This document shows positions 25,961-34,606 of a DNA stretch of 64,000 bases, piece after piece. Within the stretch, counting starts at the first letter, position 1, and each line of letters begins with the position of its first letter. The notes under the pieces are model-generated. The model did no database searches and had not been told where the DNA came from. It saw only the letters and a list, made by a program, of their open reading frames with translations. Made by a program: the position numbers and the translations under genes. The DNA comes from Paenibacillus glucanolyticus NBRC 15330 (GTDB lineage: Bacteria > Bacillota > Bacilli > Paenibacillales > Paenibacillaceae), in assembly GCF_004000885.1 (NCBI RefSeq), contig NZ_BIMC01000012.1, forward strand, positions 1-64,000. The letters run 5' to 3'.

Positions 25961-27061
25961 TTAGCTGCGGCTGTTCTGGAACTGCTGCATAAATTGTACA
26001 AGCGCCTGAGCGCTCTCGTACGGAAGGGCATTATACACCGAAGCGCGCAAACCGCCGACGCTGCGATGGCCTTTTAGACCGACAAAGCCTTCTTGCTCCG
26101 AAGCCTTCACAAATTCCTTCTCCAGCTCTTCCGTGCCCAGACGGAACGTAATATTCATATCCGAACGCACTTCTGCGTTCACGCAGCCGCGATAGAAACC
26201 GCCGCTGCTATCGATGGCATCATAGATGAGTGCGGCTTTCTTGCGGTTCAGCTCCTGAACGCCTTCAAGCCCCCCCTTCTCCTGAATCCATTTGAGAACC
26301 TCATTAATCATATATATGCCAAAGGACGGCGGCGTATTGTAGAGCGAATTGTTTTTCAAATAAGTATCATAACGGAGCATACTTGGGAGATGTTTAGGAG
26401 AATCTGTAATCATATCCTCTCTGACAATCACAACGGCCACGCCGGATGGTCCAAGGTTCTTCTGCGCACCGGCATATACCATGGCAAATTGGCTTAGATC
26501 AAAAGGACGGCTCAGGATATCACTCGACATATCGCAGATCAGCGGTACGGATCCGGTATCCGGGAATTCCTTAAACTGTGTGCCTTCAATGGTTTCATTG
26601 GAAGTCAGATGAAGATAAGCTGCATGATCGGATAGCTTGATATCTTGAAGCTCAGGCAAAGCCATGTATTTGCTCGCTTCCGATGAGGCGGCAACATGGG
26701 TTTCGCCAATCAGCCTGGCTTCCTTAATCGCCTTCTCGGCCCAGCTGCCTGTCATCACATAATTTGCAACCTGGCCTTGTCCCAAAAAGTTCATCGGAAT
26801 CATCGCAAATTGCGTGCTGGCACCACCCTGAATGAATAACACCTTGTACCCGGACGGATTTCCCAGCAGGGACAGCAGGCGTTCCTGCGCTTCATTATGA
26901 ACTGCTTCATAGACGGCACCGCGATGCGACATTTCCATGATCGACATGCCCGTATCCCCGTAATTGACGAATTCAGCCTGAGCGCGCTCCAACACTTCAA
27001 GCGGCAGCGCAGCAGGCCCTGCATTAAAATTGTATGCTCTCTTGCTCAAAAGACTCTCCAC
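25961..27061 (-). CDS. serC: Phosphoserine aminotransferase
   Basis: PLP enzyme of 366 residues converting 3-phosphohydroxypyruvate and glutamate to phosphoserine in serine biosynthesis. Family motifs AYNFNAGPAALPLEVLE, LFIQGGASTQF and VYAGAQKNLGPSGV (PLP Lys in AQKN) are all present. It starts at GTG (27061) with AAGGAG upstream. serA and serB are not adjacent. Confidence 0.95.
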   Translation of the reverse strand: MESLLSKRAYNFNAGPAALPLEVLERAQAEFVNYGDTGMSIMEMSHRGAVYEAVHNEAQERLLSLLGNPSGYKVLFIQGGASTQFAMIPMNFLGQGQVANYVMTGSWAEKAIKEARLIGETHVAASSEASKYMALPELQDIKLSDHAAYLHLTSNETIEGTQFKEFPDTGSVPLICDMSSDILSRPFDLSQFAMVYAGAQKNLGPSGVAVVIVREDMITDSPKHLPSMLRYDTYLKNNSLYNTPPSFGIYMINEVLKWIQEKGGLEGVQELNRKKAALIYDAIDSSGGFYRGCVNAEVRSDMNITFRLGTEELEKEFVKASEQEGFVGLKGHRSVGGLRASVYNALPYESAQALVQFMQQFQNSRS

Positions 27062-27203
27062 CCTTTCTCCTTGTTCCCTTTATCGCTTTATAGATTTAAA
27101 GCTAATCATAGCAACAAAGCGAAGGTCCATCAAGTGCATTTTATACAATTTTTTATTCTCCATCAAAAACGGATAAATCCTACAGTTCCAACCTGCGAAG
27201 ACC

Positions 27204-27222
27204 CAAAAGGGACACCCTTTTG
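27204..27222 (-). terminator. Hairpin after the mutarotase-like gene
   Basis: CAAAAGGG (27204-27211) pairs with CCCTTTTG (27215-27222) directly after the stop codon. It is the likely 3' end of the disaccharide operon; the U-tract is part of the stem. Confidence 0.5.
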
Positions 27223-27223
27223 T

Positions 27224-28108
27224 TTACCAACTGAAGAATTGGAACTGCCTTCTCCAGCATTTCTGTTCTCCCGGAGCCAGACTCAGGCGAATAAACACCT
27301 CGGGAGAAATCACGTGGCCAGTACCCCATAGCGCCATGTAAGCGACTGGAAAATTACTGCTCTCCCTTACTCCCGCCCTGCTGGCTTTATGCGTGAGCTC
27401 CCATGAATAAGAATGGTCACTGCCGTTGAAACCTTCCAGCTTTCCATAAAAGGGCTTGCTCGGCTTGGCGTTCCAGTTCACCTCGCAACCCTGGACAGAC
27501 AGCAAGCCGGAGGTATAGTCAGATTCAACCTCCGTAAATCGGACAGGTACAGACAGCCGCAGCTTGTATTCTGGTCCTGCGTCCTGATCGTTTATACCTA
27601 TGAAATTATGGATATATTCCTCCGTATCAATCCTTCGGCTACCTTCGTTGCAGAGCTCATAATCCATGGTCAACGAGGTACCTTGGATGGAGATCTTCTT
27701 AACCAGCCTGGCAGCATATCCCTTTGTGTTCCTTGCATGAACCACATACGTGATGTTTAAATCGTCCGCCGTGATATCCACATCGAAAGGTTCCAGCGGA
27801 TACGTATACTGAAAGTTATAACCGTCTTCATTAACCCGCTTAAGAAGGCCCACCCCTAGTTTAGGAAACCACTCGCCTACCCTGGTTTCCGAGTACCCCA
27901 TTCCGTCGTGAAGACCAAATTCATTGCATAATCCTGATCCGCCGGCAGGGTTAAATCCCCCTGCATACTCATGAACACAGAACGTATGACCGCTCCCCAC
28001 GAGCCTGACCTGTGTAATGAATCCAGTCCGATCAAAACGTGTGCCTTGGTAACTATCAATATCCGCTATATCTACGGCTAGTTGTCCGTTCGTTAATAGA
28101 TGGCTCAT
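27224..28108 (-). CDS. Galactose mutarotase-like protein
   Basis: Protein of 294 residues with the beta-sandwich character of aldose 1-epimerases: a mid-region EPFDVDITADDLNITYVVHAR, followed by alternating strands and a terminal LSLAPGEQKCWRRQF typical of the fold. The classical epimerase His and Glu residues are not securely identified. It is the last gene of the GH94 operon, so it may interconvert anomers of the sugar released by the phosphorylase. A longer frame starts at 28132; GGGAG 8 nt before the ATG at 28108 favours that start. A hairpin separates it from the GH94 gene. Confidence 0.7.
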   Translation of the reverse strand: MSHLLTNGQLAVDIADIDSYQGTRFDRTGFITQVRLVGSGHTFCVHEYAGGFNPAGGSGLCNEFGLHDGMGYSETRVGEWFPKLGVGLLKRVNEDGYNFQYTYPLEPFDVDITADDLNITYVVHARNTKGYAARLVKKISIQGTSLTMDYELCNEGSRRIDTEEYIHNFIGINDQDAGPEYKLRLSVPVRFTEVESDYTSGLLSVQGCEVNWNAKPSKPFYGKLEGFNGSDHSYSWELTHKASRAGVRESSNFPVAYMALWGTGHVISPEVFIRLSLAPGEQKCWRRQFQFFSW

Positions 28109-28138
28109 GCTAATCGCTCCCTCTCCATTCATGATGAA

Positions 28139-28169
28139 GAAGCCCCGGTCACTTGTCTGCCAGGGCTTC
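28139..28169 (-). terminator. Intra-operon hairpin after the GH94 gene
   Basis: GAAGCCCCGG (28139-28148) pairs with CCAGGGCTTC (28160-28169) with one mismatch. It lies in the 83-bp gap before the mutarotase-like gene; its U-tract is weak, so it is likely a partial terminator or an RNA-stability element. Confidence 0.5.
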
Positions 28170-28191
28170 CGTAAATTTGCATGTTCTTATG

Positions 28192-30918
28192 TTAGGCGAG
28201 CTCGACAAGAATGATATGAGATTCATTCATGGATAACGCAGACAACGTATAACGATCCACTTCTGCTGCCCCTCGAGTGATACTGCGCAGCTGAACCTTC
28301 TCGCCGTTCAGTGTAATCGATTGAATCCCATAACTTCCATAATCCAATCCGCTTGGATTGCTGTATACAATCTGAAGCTGTTGATCAGCAAACCTTGTAT
28401 CTACAACTGCGTTGCCATCAGCTCCAAATTGAGAGGAACGTAATTTCGGTTCCAAGCGAAGATGTCCCAGATTACCTTTCACGCCAAACACCTCGGTCAG
28501 CATCGTAAGCAGAAGCCAGCTTGCTGATCCGGTGAGATAGGGATACATGCCTCTTCCCTTCTCATTGATGTATTCAGGAATACCAGGATACATGCGACTG
28601 CGATCAAAGTCATTGCTCAGATCATAAATCGACTGCAGCACCTCATATCCTTCTTGGACAAAACCTCTTTTATACAGAGCATTCGCATACATGACACTCA
28701 TATGGCTAAACATGGCGCCATTCTCTTTATGCCCGAACGCAAATCCGAACGCACGTCCAAGATTCTGTTGAATCTCGCCAAAATTCGAGTTGAGACGGTA
28801 ACCGATGTTAGGGTCTTTCAGATAACGATCCACAGCCTTCGTAATCCGGCTTACCTGATCATCGTCAGCAATTCCGCCCATGACAGCAAAGACCTGACCT
28901 GTAAGCGTGATGCGCACACCATGGGGAAAATCGCCTTCCACGCGTTCTCCATCATTATTGTAATATCCGTTGAACCACGCATACCCTTCTTCGTTTGTGA
29001 TCCATTCGTTGCGGCGCAAATGCTGGATGATCCATTCCGCTTTCAGTTTCAAATCCTGTACAACATCCGCTAAACTTAATTTCAGTTTGTTTCCGGTCAC
29101 AGAGACTTTTACTGATTCGTAATACCTATCCAGCAGTTCGAGTTTCCCTTTAACATCCTCATAGGAAGCGGGAGTCGTTAACGAATCGAGCAAAACAGCC
29201 ATTTCCTCTGCAATTTCAATGAATTCGACACCGTGGTTCTCCTGCCATGCCAGCAATACATCAGCAAGCTGCATCAAGTTGCTCGCATAAAACGCAGTAA
29301 ATGCTACACTCTCGCCTCTGCCTGGCGCTAGGTCCAGACCATCATTCCAGTCTGCTCCCTCCAGCTTGATGTTATTGTGCTCGCCTACATTAAAGAACGG
29401 AACCAGATTCTGCAGCAAAATATGCTCAAGTATCGTTCCCTCATATACCCTGCCATTCACGGTTAAGAGCTTATTCCCATTCTCCGGCAACCAGTGGCTG
29501 TCCTTCTCCTGACACCGTTTCACAAACACATCACGGAAATACGTTTGAGGCTGCTTCAGGAAATCCAAATCCCCGCTCTGATTGATATAAAGCAGGGTGG
29601 TCATTAACGGCCAGGCACCATGATCCATCCATACGCGAGGAATATTGTTCCGGTCCGCGATAAACTCACCCGGCTTGGTTCCGATAATTGTTGCATTGCT
29701 TCCGTCCATTCGCACACCTGCGTAATTATTGAGCAGAAGGTATCGAACCTCAGATGGCTCCATAATCATCAGTGCAAGGCAATCCTGCCACAGGTCACGC
29801 CATCCGCGGCCTCCACGGCCATAGTCATGATAGGGGAGGAAGGAGTTCCCGTATAAACGGCGCAATATCGGCTGCAGCGTTACCCATTTCATCCACATAT
29901 CCTGCTGTTGATCTCCAGTATGAAAGGACACGGTTGCCAGCTTGTCATTCCAATAGTTTTCGTTCTGCTTAAGCAGATCATCAAAACTCTTCTCCGATAA
30001 ATACGTTTCGTCCAGCCTGCCGGATTCTATGCGATCCTCTGAAATGACCATTGCGATCACATAAGCTCTGGATTGGCCTGGCAGCAATTGAAGCTCATGA
30101 AACCGGAGAGCCCCAATCGCTTCGTAGCCCTCCAGCGTATCACCAGCCGCTGCACCCGCCTTCTTGTTGGCAACTACAGCCTCGGGCCAATCCAGTGCGC
30201 CGCCTTCCCCGATAAATTCCTCGAGTACCGGATCATAACCGGCTGGTTCCGCACCATCTGCCTCTGCACCCAGCACGCTGTAGCACACCTGATTGATACG
30301 GTGACCGCGCTCGTCAAACGACAGAACAGGCTGCACCTCGATCCCCTTACGATGAACAAAGATCCGATGCAGCAGTGAAGTCACATGACGATGATCCCGC
30401 AGATCATCTGCCGAGCGTCCGTACAGCGGGATGGCTGCGGTAGGCGTCAGCTTCAGCGGCTGATCGCTTGTGTTTGTCAGTTTCACTTTCATCAATTCAA
30501 TTTTGTCATCCGTTACAGGAACGAAACTCGTCACTTCCGCTTGCAGTCCCGTTTCCCGGTTAATCCGCTTCAGCTTATGCCATAGAAACCCAGCTTCTAA
30601 TTCGCTCTCTTCCTCCTGCTGCATGAATCGGTTTGCATTCTGCCTGGCGGAATTGCCACTTGCGGACCATGCCCCGTATCCATCGATATACACCCAGAAA
30701 TTACGTGCAGATTTAGAATTATGCAGATCCTCTACCGATACGGGTGACATCAAAAAAGTATTATGACTGCTTGTGATTTCTCCATGAAGATTCGGCGTTA
30801 TGGCTGACATCATGCCGGCTTCATTAACTAACGGAAAATATAAATAGCTGTTATGTTCAGGCATGTTCAATGAAAACACGCCCTGATTCCCCTGAAACTT
30901 CCATCCTGTCGATTTCAT
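28192..30918 (-). CDS. GH94-type disaccharide phosphorylase
   Basis: Cytoplasmic inverting phosphorylase of 908 residues. It cleaves a beta-glucoside with phosphate, saving one ATP per disaccharide. The N-terminal beta-sandwich (about 1-290) opens with YLYFPLVNEAGMMSAITP; the alpha/alpha-barrel holds YGRGGRGWRDLWQD (366-379) and EGADWNDGLD (520-529), which contains the catalytic Asp of the family. No signal peptide is present. Length and N-terminus fit laminaribiose phosphorylases described from Paenibacillus rather than cellobiose phosphorylases of about 800 residues, but the substrate is inferred. It lies after an ABC importer in the same operon, so its substrate is what that system imports. 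Confidence 0.85.
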   Translation of the reverse strand: MKSTGWKFQGNQGVFSLNMPEHNSYLYFPLVNEAGMMSAITPNLHGEITSSHNTFLMSPVSVEDLHNSKSARNFWVYIDGYGAWSASGNSARQNANRFMQQEEESELEAGFLWHKLKRINRETGLQAEVTSFVPVTDDKIELMKVKLTNTSDQPLKLTPTAAIPLYGRSADDLRDHRHVTSLLHRIFVHRKGIEVQPVLSFDERGHRINQVCYSVLGAEADGAEPAGYDPVLEEFIGEGGALDWPEAVVANKKAGAAAGDTLEGYEAIGALRFHELQLLPGQSRAYVIAMVISEDRIESGRLDETYLSEKSFDDLLKQNENYWNDKLATVSFHTGDQQQDMWMKWVTLQPILRRLYGNSFLPYHDYGRGGRGWRDLWQDCLALMIMEPSEVRYLLLNNYAGVRMDGSNATIIGTKPGEFIADRNNIPRVWMDHGAWPLMTTLLYINQSGDLDFLKQPQTYFRDVFVKRCQEKDSHWLPENGNKLLTVNGRVYEGTILEHILLQNLVPFFNVGEHNNIKLEGADWNDGLDLAPGRGESVAFTAFYASNLMQLADVLLAWQENHGVEFIEIAEEMAVLLDSLTTPASYEDVKGKLELLDRYYESVKVSVTGNKLKLSLADVVQDLKLKAEWIIQHLRRNEWITNEEGYAWFNGYYNNDGERVEGDFPHGVRITLTGQVFAVMGGIADDDQVSRITKAVDRYLKDPNIGYRLNSNFGEIQQNLGRAFGFAFGHKENGAMFSHMSVMYANALYKRGFVQEGYEVLQSIYDLSNDFDRSRMYPGIPEYINEKGRGMYPYLTGSASWLLLTMLTEVFGVKGNLGHLRLEPKLRSSQFGADGNAVVDTRFADQQLQIVYSNPSGLDYGSYGIQSITLNGEKVQLRSITRGAAEVDRYTLSALSMNESHIILVELA

Positions 30919-30942
30919 ATCGTTCTCTTCCCCTTTATGCCA

Positions 30943-31779
30943 TTAGGATTTAACCGCTCCTGCAAGAGCGCCATCCACAAGGTATTTCTGTATGAACGTG
31001 TACAGAATGATCAATGGTGCAGCCACGATCGTTATTCCGCATGCTAGCAGCGGCCAGTTATTCCCGTACTGCCCTCTGAACTCTTTTAGGCCAAACGTGA
31101 TCGGATAATTAGCCGGACTTGGAAGATACATGATCGGACCTACAAAGTCATTCCACACCCCAATCGCGGTCAGAATGACACCTGTTGCTATCACAGGTTT
31201 CATAAGGGGCAGAATAATTTGGAACAAGTAACGAATATATCCGGAACCGTCCATCCCTGCGGCTTCATCCAGATCTCTGCTGATCGATTTGATGTAGCCC
31301 ACAAACATCATGAATACAACGCCTGTGCCCGTCGTTTTCAGTAAAATATAACCGAGCTTGGTATCGTAACCGAAAAACGAAACACTCTCTTTAAAGGACA
31401 GCATTAATTTATATTGGGCTACCATCGGGTTCGGAAGAAACTGGGAGAGCAAGAAGAACATATAAATGAATCCGCTCCACATGACATATCCGCGCGCAAC
31501 CGGAAAAGCGGCAAACAACGAAACAATGATGGTAAGCCCCGTTGCCGCCACCGTGTAAATCAGACTGTTGGTGAAATAACCGGCAAAATTGCCCTCAGAC
31601 CATGCTTGCGTGTAGTTGCCCCATTCAATGTTCTGGACGATACCAATGGGATTGAGCAAATATTCATTAAAGGATTTAAGCGATACGTTGAACACCAGCA
31701 GAAGCGGCACGACATACAGAATCAGAAGCAGAAATACGACGCCGTAAGAAAGAATTTGAGTTGTTTTGGAATTCTGCAT
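30943..31779 (-). CDS. Carbohydrate ABC transporter permease, MalG type
   Basis: Inner-membrane permease of 278 residues with six predicted helices. The cytoplasmic EAA loop, RDLDEAAGMDGSGYIRYLFQIILP, which docks the ATPase, is at about residues 188-211. Its ATG overlaps the TGA of the preceding permease by one base (TGATG). No ATPase gene is in the operon, as is common for Gram-positive sugar importers that share MsmX. Confidence 0.93.
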   Translation of the reverse strand: MQNSKTTQILSYGVVFLLLILYVVPLLLVFNVSLKSFNEYLLNPIGIVQNIEWGNYTQAWSEGNFAGYFTNSLIYTVAATGLTIIVSLFAAFPVARGYVMWSGFIYMFFLLSQFLPNPMVAQYKLMLSFKESVSFFGYDTKLGYILLKTTGTGVVFMMFVGYIKSISRDLDEAAGMDGSGYIRYLFQIILPLMKPVIATGVILTAIGVWNDFVGPIMYLPSPANYPITFGLKEFRGQYGNNWPLLACGITIVAAPLIILYTFIQKYLVDGALAGAVKS

Positions 31780-32672
31780 CAATATTCCACCTCTCTCTTA
31801 CGCGTTTGTCTGACGGCAACAACAACAAAGAGGAGAATAATCAAGAACTGTATCACGGAAAGCGCAGAAGGAAGACCCATTTCCAAGCTGCCGCGGAATG
31901 TTTCCTTGTACACGTCATATGCCATCGTTCTGGTATTAAATCGACCGTCTGTTGTTGCCAAAATGATATCAAACGTCGACATAGCCCCAATAATAGACAG
32001 CAGCATATTCACCGTGAAAGACGGTGCGATGAGAGGGAAGGTAATATGACGGAAGGATTGCCATTTGCTAGTGCCGTCAATATGACCTGCCTCATATAAA
32101 TCTTTTGGAACCGACTGCAGTCCTGCCAGAAAGATCAACATGGAGTATCCCATGTACATCCAAATCTGTACGAATATAATATAGCCGAACGCATGGGTGA
32201 AACTTCCGAAGAACATATCCTGATATCCGAAAAGAACATCGTAGAGGCGGTTGACCGGTCCGTTTAACGGATCAAACATCATCCCCCAGATTAGTGCAAC
32301 CACAGCTACGCCTAGTACAACCGGCAAGAAAAACACCGCGCGATAGAAATAATCTCCTTTAAGGCGTTGATTAATGATCACGGCAATAAATAGAGCAACT
32401 CCATTTTGTACAATCGTAACAACGAACATGAAGATCAGGGTATTTATAATGGAGCGCCAGCGTTCGCCTGAATTTCCTGAGAAGAATAAATCCTTGTAAT
32501 TATCAAGCCCGACAAATTGATAGGTGCTGCCGGGGAGGTTTTTAACGTCGGTAAAGGAGTAAATGACCGTCAATATCGAAGGTCCAAAATAAAAAACAAT
32601 GTATAATGCCATGGGTATCAGCAGCAGCAATAATGGTATGAAGCGATTAAACCCTTTTCCAAATGGATACAT
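31779..32672 (-). CDS. Carbohydrate ABC transporter permease, MalF type
   Basis: Inner-membrane permease of 297 residues with six helices and the EAA loop LYEAGHIDGTSKWQSFRHI. A frame from GTG at 32681 exists; the ATG at 32672 is chosen because GAGG lies 8 nt upstream. It is the second gene of the disaccharide operon and is coupled to the downstream permease by a one-base stop-start overlap. A hairpin precedes it. Confidence 0.93.
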   Translation of the reverse strand: MYPFGKGFNRFIPLLLLLIPMALYIVFYFGPSILTVIYSFTDVKNLPGSTYQFVGLDNYKDLFFSGNSGERWRSIINTLIFMFVVTIVQNGVALFIAVIINQRLKGDYFYRAVFFLPVVLGVAVVALIWGMMFDPLNGPVNRLYDVLFGYQDMFFGSFTHAFGYIIFVQIWMYMGYSMLIFLAGLQSVPKDLYEAGHIDGTSKWQSFRHITFPLIAPSFTVNMLLSIIGAMSTFDIILATTDGRFNTRTMAYDVYKETFRGSLEMGLPSALSVIQFLIILLFVVVAVRQTRKREVEY

Positions 32673-32707
32673 CTCTCTCACCTCGCAAATCCCGATTCAA
32701 TAAATGT

Positions 32708-32730
32708 CGGGGCCTGTTGCACAGACCCCG
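32708..32730 (-). terminator. Intra-operon hairpin after the binding-protein gene
   Basis: CGGGGCCTGT (32708-32717) pairs with ACAGACCCCG (32721-32730), one mismatch. Placed between the binding-protein gene and the permeases, it probably lets the binding protein be made in excess by partial termination or 3'-end protection. Confidence 0.6.
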
Positions 32731-32780
32731 ATTACAGTATGGTTCATTCTATATAGGTCTCTTTATAGTAGAAGAAATCT

Positions 32781-34124
32781 TTATTTAGGAGCTGCGGCTT
32801 CCCATTCTTTTTGCTGAATGTCAGCCAATTCCTTCGCTGTTTTGTATAGACCGCCCGGAGCCAGGAATTCAGTATGAACACCCTCAGCAGCCAGATGCTC
32901 GCCGATATTCTGACGGTTGATCATCATGATTTCGTACGCCAATTCAAAGTCCCCCAGATACGGAGTAAGTTCGTTGTCGATAAAATCGCTTTCGGTTTGA
33001 ATGTTATCCTGTGTTGGAATGAAACCGGCAGCCTTTACAAATGTCGTGTAGTTCTCCGGTTCGGAGAAGAACTCAAGCCATTTCAATGCTCCCTCTTTGT
33101 TCGGTCCTTTCTCGGCAGCATACCAGGTTACATCATACTTGCCGACGAAGGATGCATTCTTCGCTGCATCTTCTGTTGCAGGAAGCGGGAAGTATCCGAA
33201 CTTCAGCTCTGGGTTTGCAGCTGCAACGGTTGGAGCATCCCAGGATCCATCAGCCAGCATCGCCGCTTTGCCTGTTGCAAAATAAGAAGGCGCTGTTGCA
33301 TAATCAATTCCCATGAATCCGTCAATCATGTAATTGTCCTGGATTGTCTTCATTTTATCCAACACTTCGACTGCCTCATCATCGTTATAAGCCGTTTCGC
33401 CTTTCCAAACACCCTCGATCCATTTCTGCTGGTCCCCGCCGCCCAGAATTTTAGCTTGCAGAGCGAACACAGGAAGTTTCAAAGGCCATACGTCTTTACC
33501 CGCAACAACAATCGGCGTAATGCCTTTTGCTTTCAAAGCATCGTTCAGTTTGATGAACTCCGACCATGTTTTTGGAACGCTCAGACCATTTTGCTCGAAA
33601 ATTTCTTTATTATAGAAAAGGCCGGACATGGCTACCTTACCTGTTGGAACTGCATAGACTTTATCGTTATAAGTTCCGGCTTTCTCGATATCGTTTGCAT
33701 TATAATTCTTAATGAAGGCTTGGCCCGATAAATCTGCGATCAGTCCCGTATCAATCCACTGCTGCCAATCGGGCACCTTAGCACCTGGCGTCCATTCCTG
33801 CGGAGAAAGTCTCATCCCGGACAAATCAGCCAGAACGTCCACGTCGTTTGCCGTGATTCTCGCTCTCTGCGCCTGCTTAAATTCATCATCCGGTCCTGTA
33901 GTGGTATATTCCACCTTATACTCAGGGTACTTCTCTTCAAATTTCTTGTTGATCTCTTCAACTGCTTTATTGATGTTATCCTGTTTCCAGTGTAAAATTT
34001 TGATGACCTTCTTATCGCCTTTAGCCGGTGTTTCTTTATCGACCGAATCACTGCTTCCTCCGCAAGCCGTTAGCGAGAAAGTCAAAGCACCCGCCAGAAG
34101 TACTGCTGATAATTTCTTAATCAT
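32781..34124 (-). CDS. Sugar ABC transporter lipoprotein binding protein
   Basis: Extracellular solute-binding protein, family 1, of 447 residues. The signal peptide ends in the lipobox LTAC, so Cys21 is lipidated. Typical features are KIFEEKYPEYKVEY-like early segment, DGSWDAPTVAAANP and KGPNKEGALKWLEFF. It delivers a sugar, here probably a beta-glucan disaccharide, to the two permeases encoded next. A longer frame begins at 34157; the ATG at 34124 with AGGGGG upstream starts the signal peptide directly. The gene is first in the operon, behind a sigma-A promoter with a LacI-type operator. Confidence 0.92.
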   Translation of the reverse strand: MIKKLSAVLLAGALTFSLTACGGSSDSVDKETPAKGDKKVIKILHWKQDNINKAVEEINKKFEEKYPEYKVEYTTTGPDDEFKQAQRARITANDVDVLADLSGMRLSPQEWTPGAKVPDWQQWIDTGLIADLSGQAFIKNYNANDIEKAGTYNDKVYAVPTGKVAMSGLFYNKEIFEQNGLSVPKTWSEFIKLNDALKAKGITPIVVAGKDVWPLKLPVFALQAKILGGGDQQKWIEGVWKGETAYNDDEAVEVLDKMKTIQDNYMIDGFMGIDYATAPSYFATGKAAMLADGSWDAPTVAAANPELKFGYFPLPATEDAAKNASFVGKYDVTWYAAEKGPNKEGALKWLEFFSEPENYTTFVKAAGFIPTQDNIQTESDFIDNELTPYLGDFELAYEIMMINRQNIGEHLAAEGVHTEFLAPGGLYKTAKELADIQQKEWEAAAPK

Positions 34125-34255
34125 TTCTTTACCCCCTGAAATTAATTTGCAATTCATTTATGAAACCGGATTCATTATTCCGCTTCTTTTCGTCCAGTAT
34201 AGTCTTGATGCTACGAAAATTTCAGTAATCCATTTCGTAATTCAGCGAATTATAC

Positions 34256-34306
34256 CGAAAGCGGTTTCGTAAGGCCTATTATTACTCATAACATTTTGTT
34301 TGTCAA
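34256..34306 (-). promoter_or_regulatory. Promoter and operator of the disaccharide operon
   Basis: On the minus strand TTGACA (34306-34301), a 17-bp spacer and AATAAT (34283-34278) form a strong sigma-A promoter. The near-palindrome CGAAAGCGGTTTCG (34256-34269), with the central CG typical for LacI-family sites, lies just downstream at about +2 to +15, where a bound repressor would block initiation. Confidence 0.75.
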
Positions 34307-34399
34307 AGCTTTTTTTAACCTCATTCAATACAATTTTTCGTCTCGTTATCATTCCTTTATTTCCCCTTGATACTCCAAGTATATAGCCGCTTCCTTCCA

Positions 34400-34448
34400 T
34401 TGACTTAAAGTACTAAAGCGGATACACTATTTTTACGAAACAGTTTCG
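34400..34448 (+). promoter_or_regulatory. Promoter and operator of the LacI-type gene
   Basis: TTGACT (34400-34405), a 17-bp spacer and TACACT (34423-34428) form a sigma-A promoter. CGAAACAGTTTCG (34436-34448) lies at the start site, with the same half sites as the operon operator, implying autorepression. Confidence 0.7.
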
Positions 34449-34561
34449 AATAGAGAATTATAAAAAGTTTCGAACGAATCATCTTAAACGTAAAAACAAG
34501 TAAAAAGCGGCATTTTTCATGCTAATATTAAGTGTTTTTTAACAATTATAACGAAAATCCA

Positions 34562-34572
34562 CGAAAATTTCG
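34562..34572 (+). promoter_or_regulatory. Third CGAAA/TTTCG element in the leader
   Basis: CGAAAATTTCG, with shorter spacing than the two promoter-proximal operators, lies 35 bp before the regulator's start codon. It may be an auxiliary operator for looping or a weak site. Confidence 0.35.
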
Positions 34573-34606
34573 GGGTGACTTGATAAACAAATAAGGGGCG
34601 TTTAGT

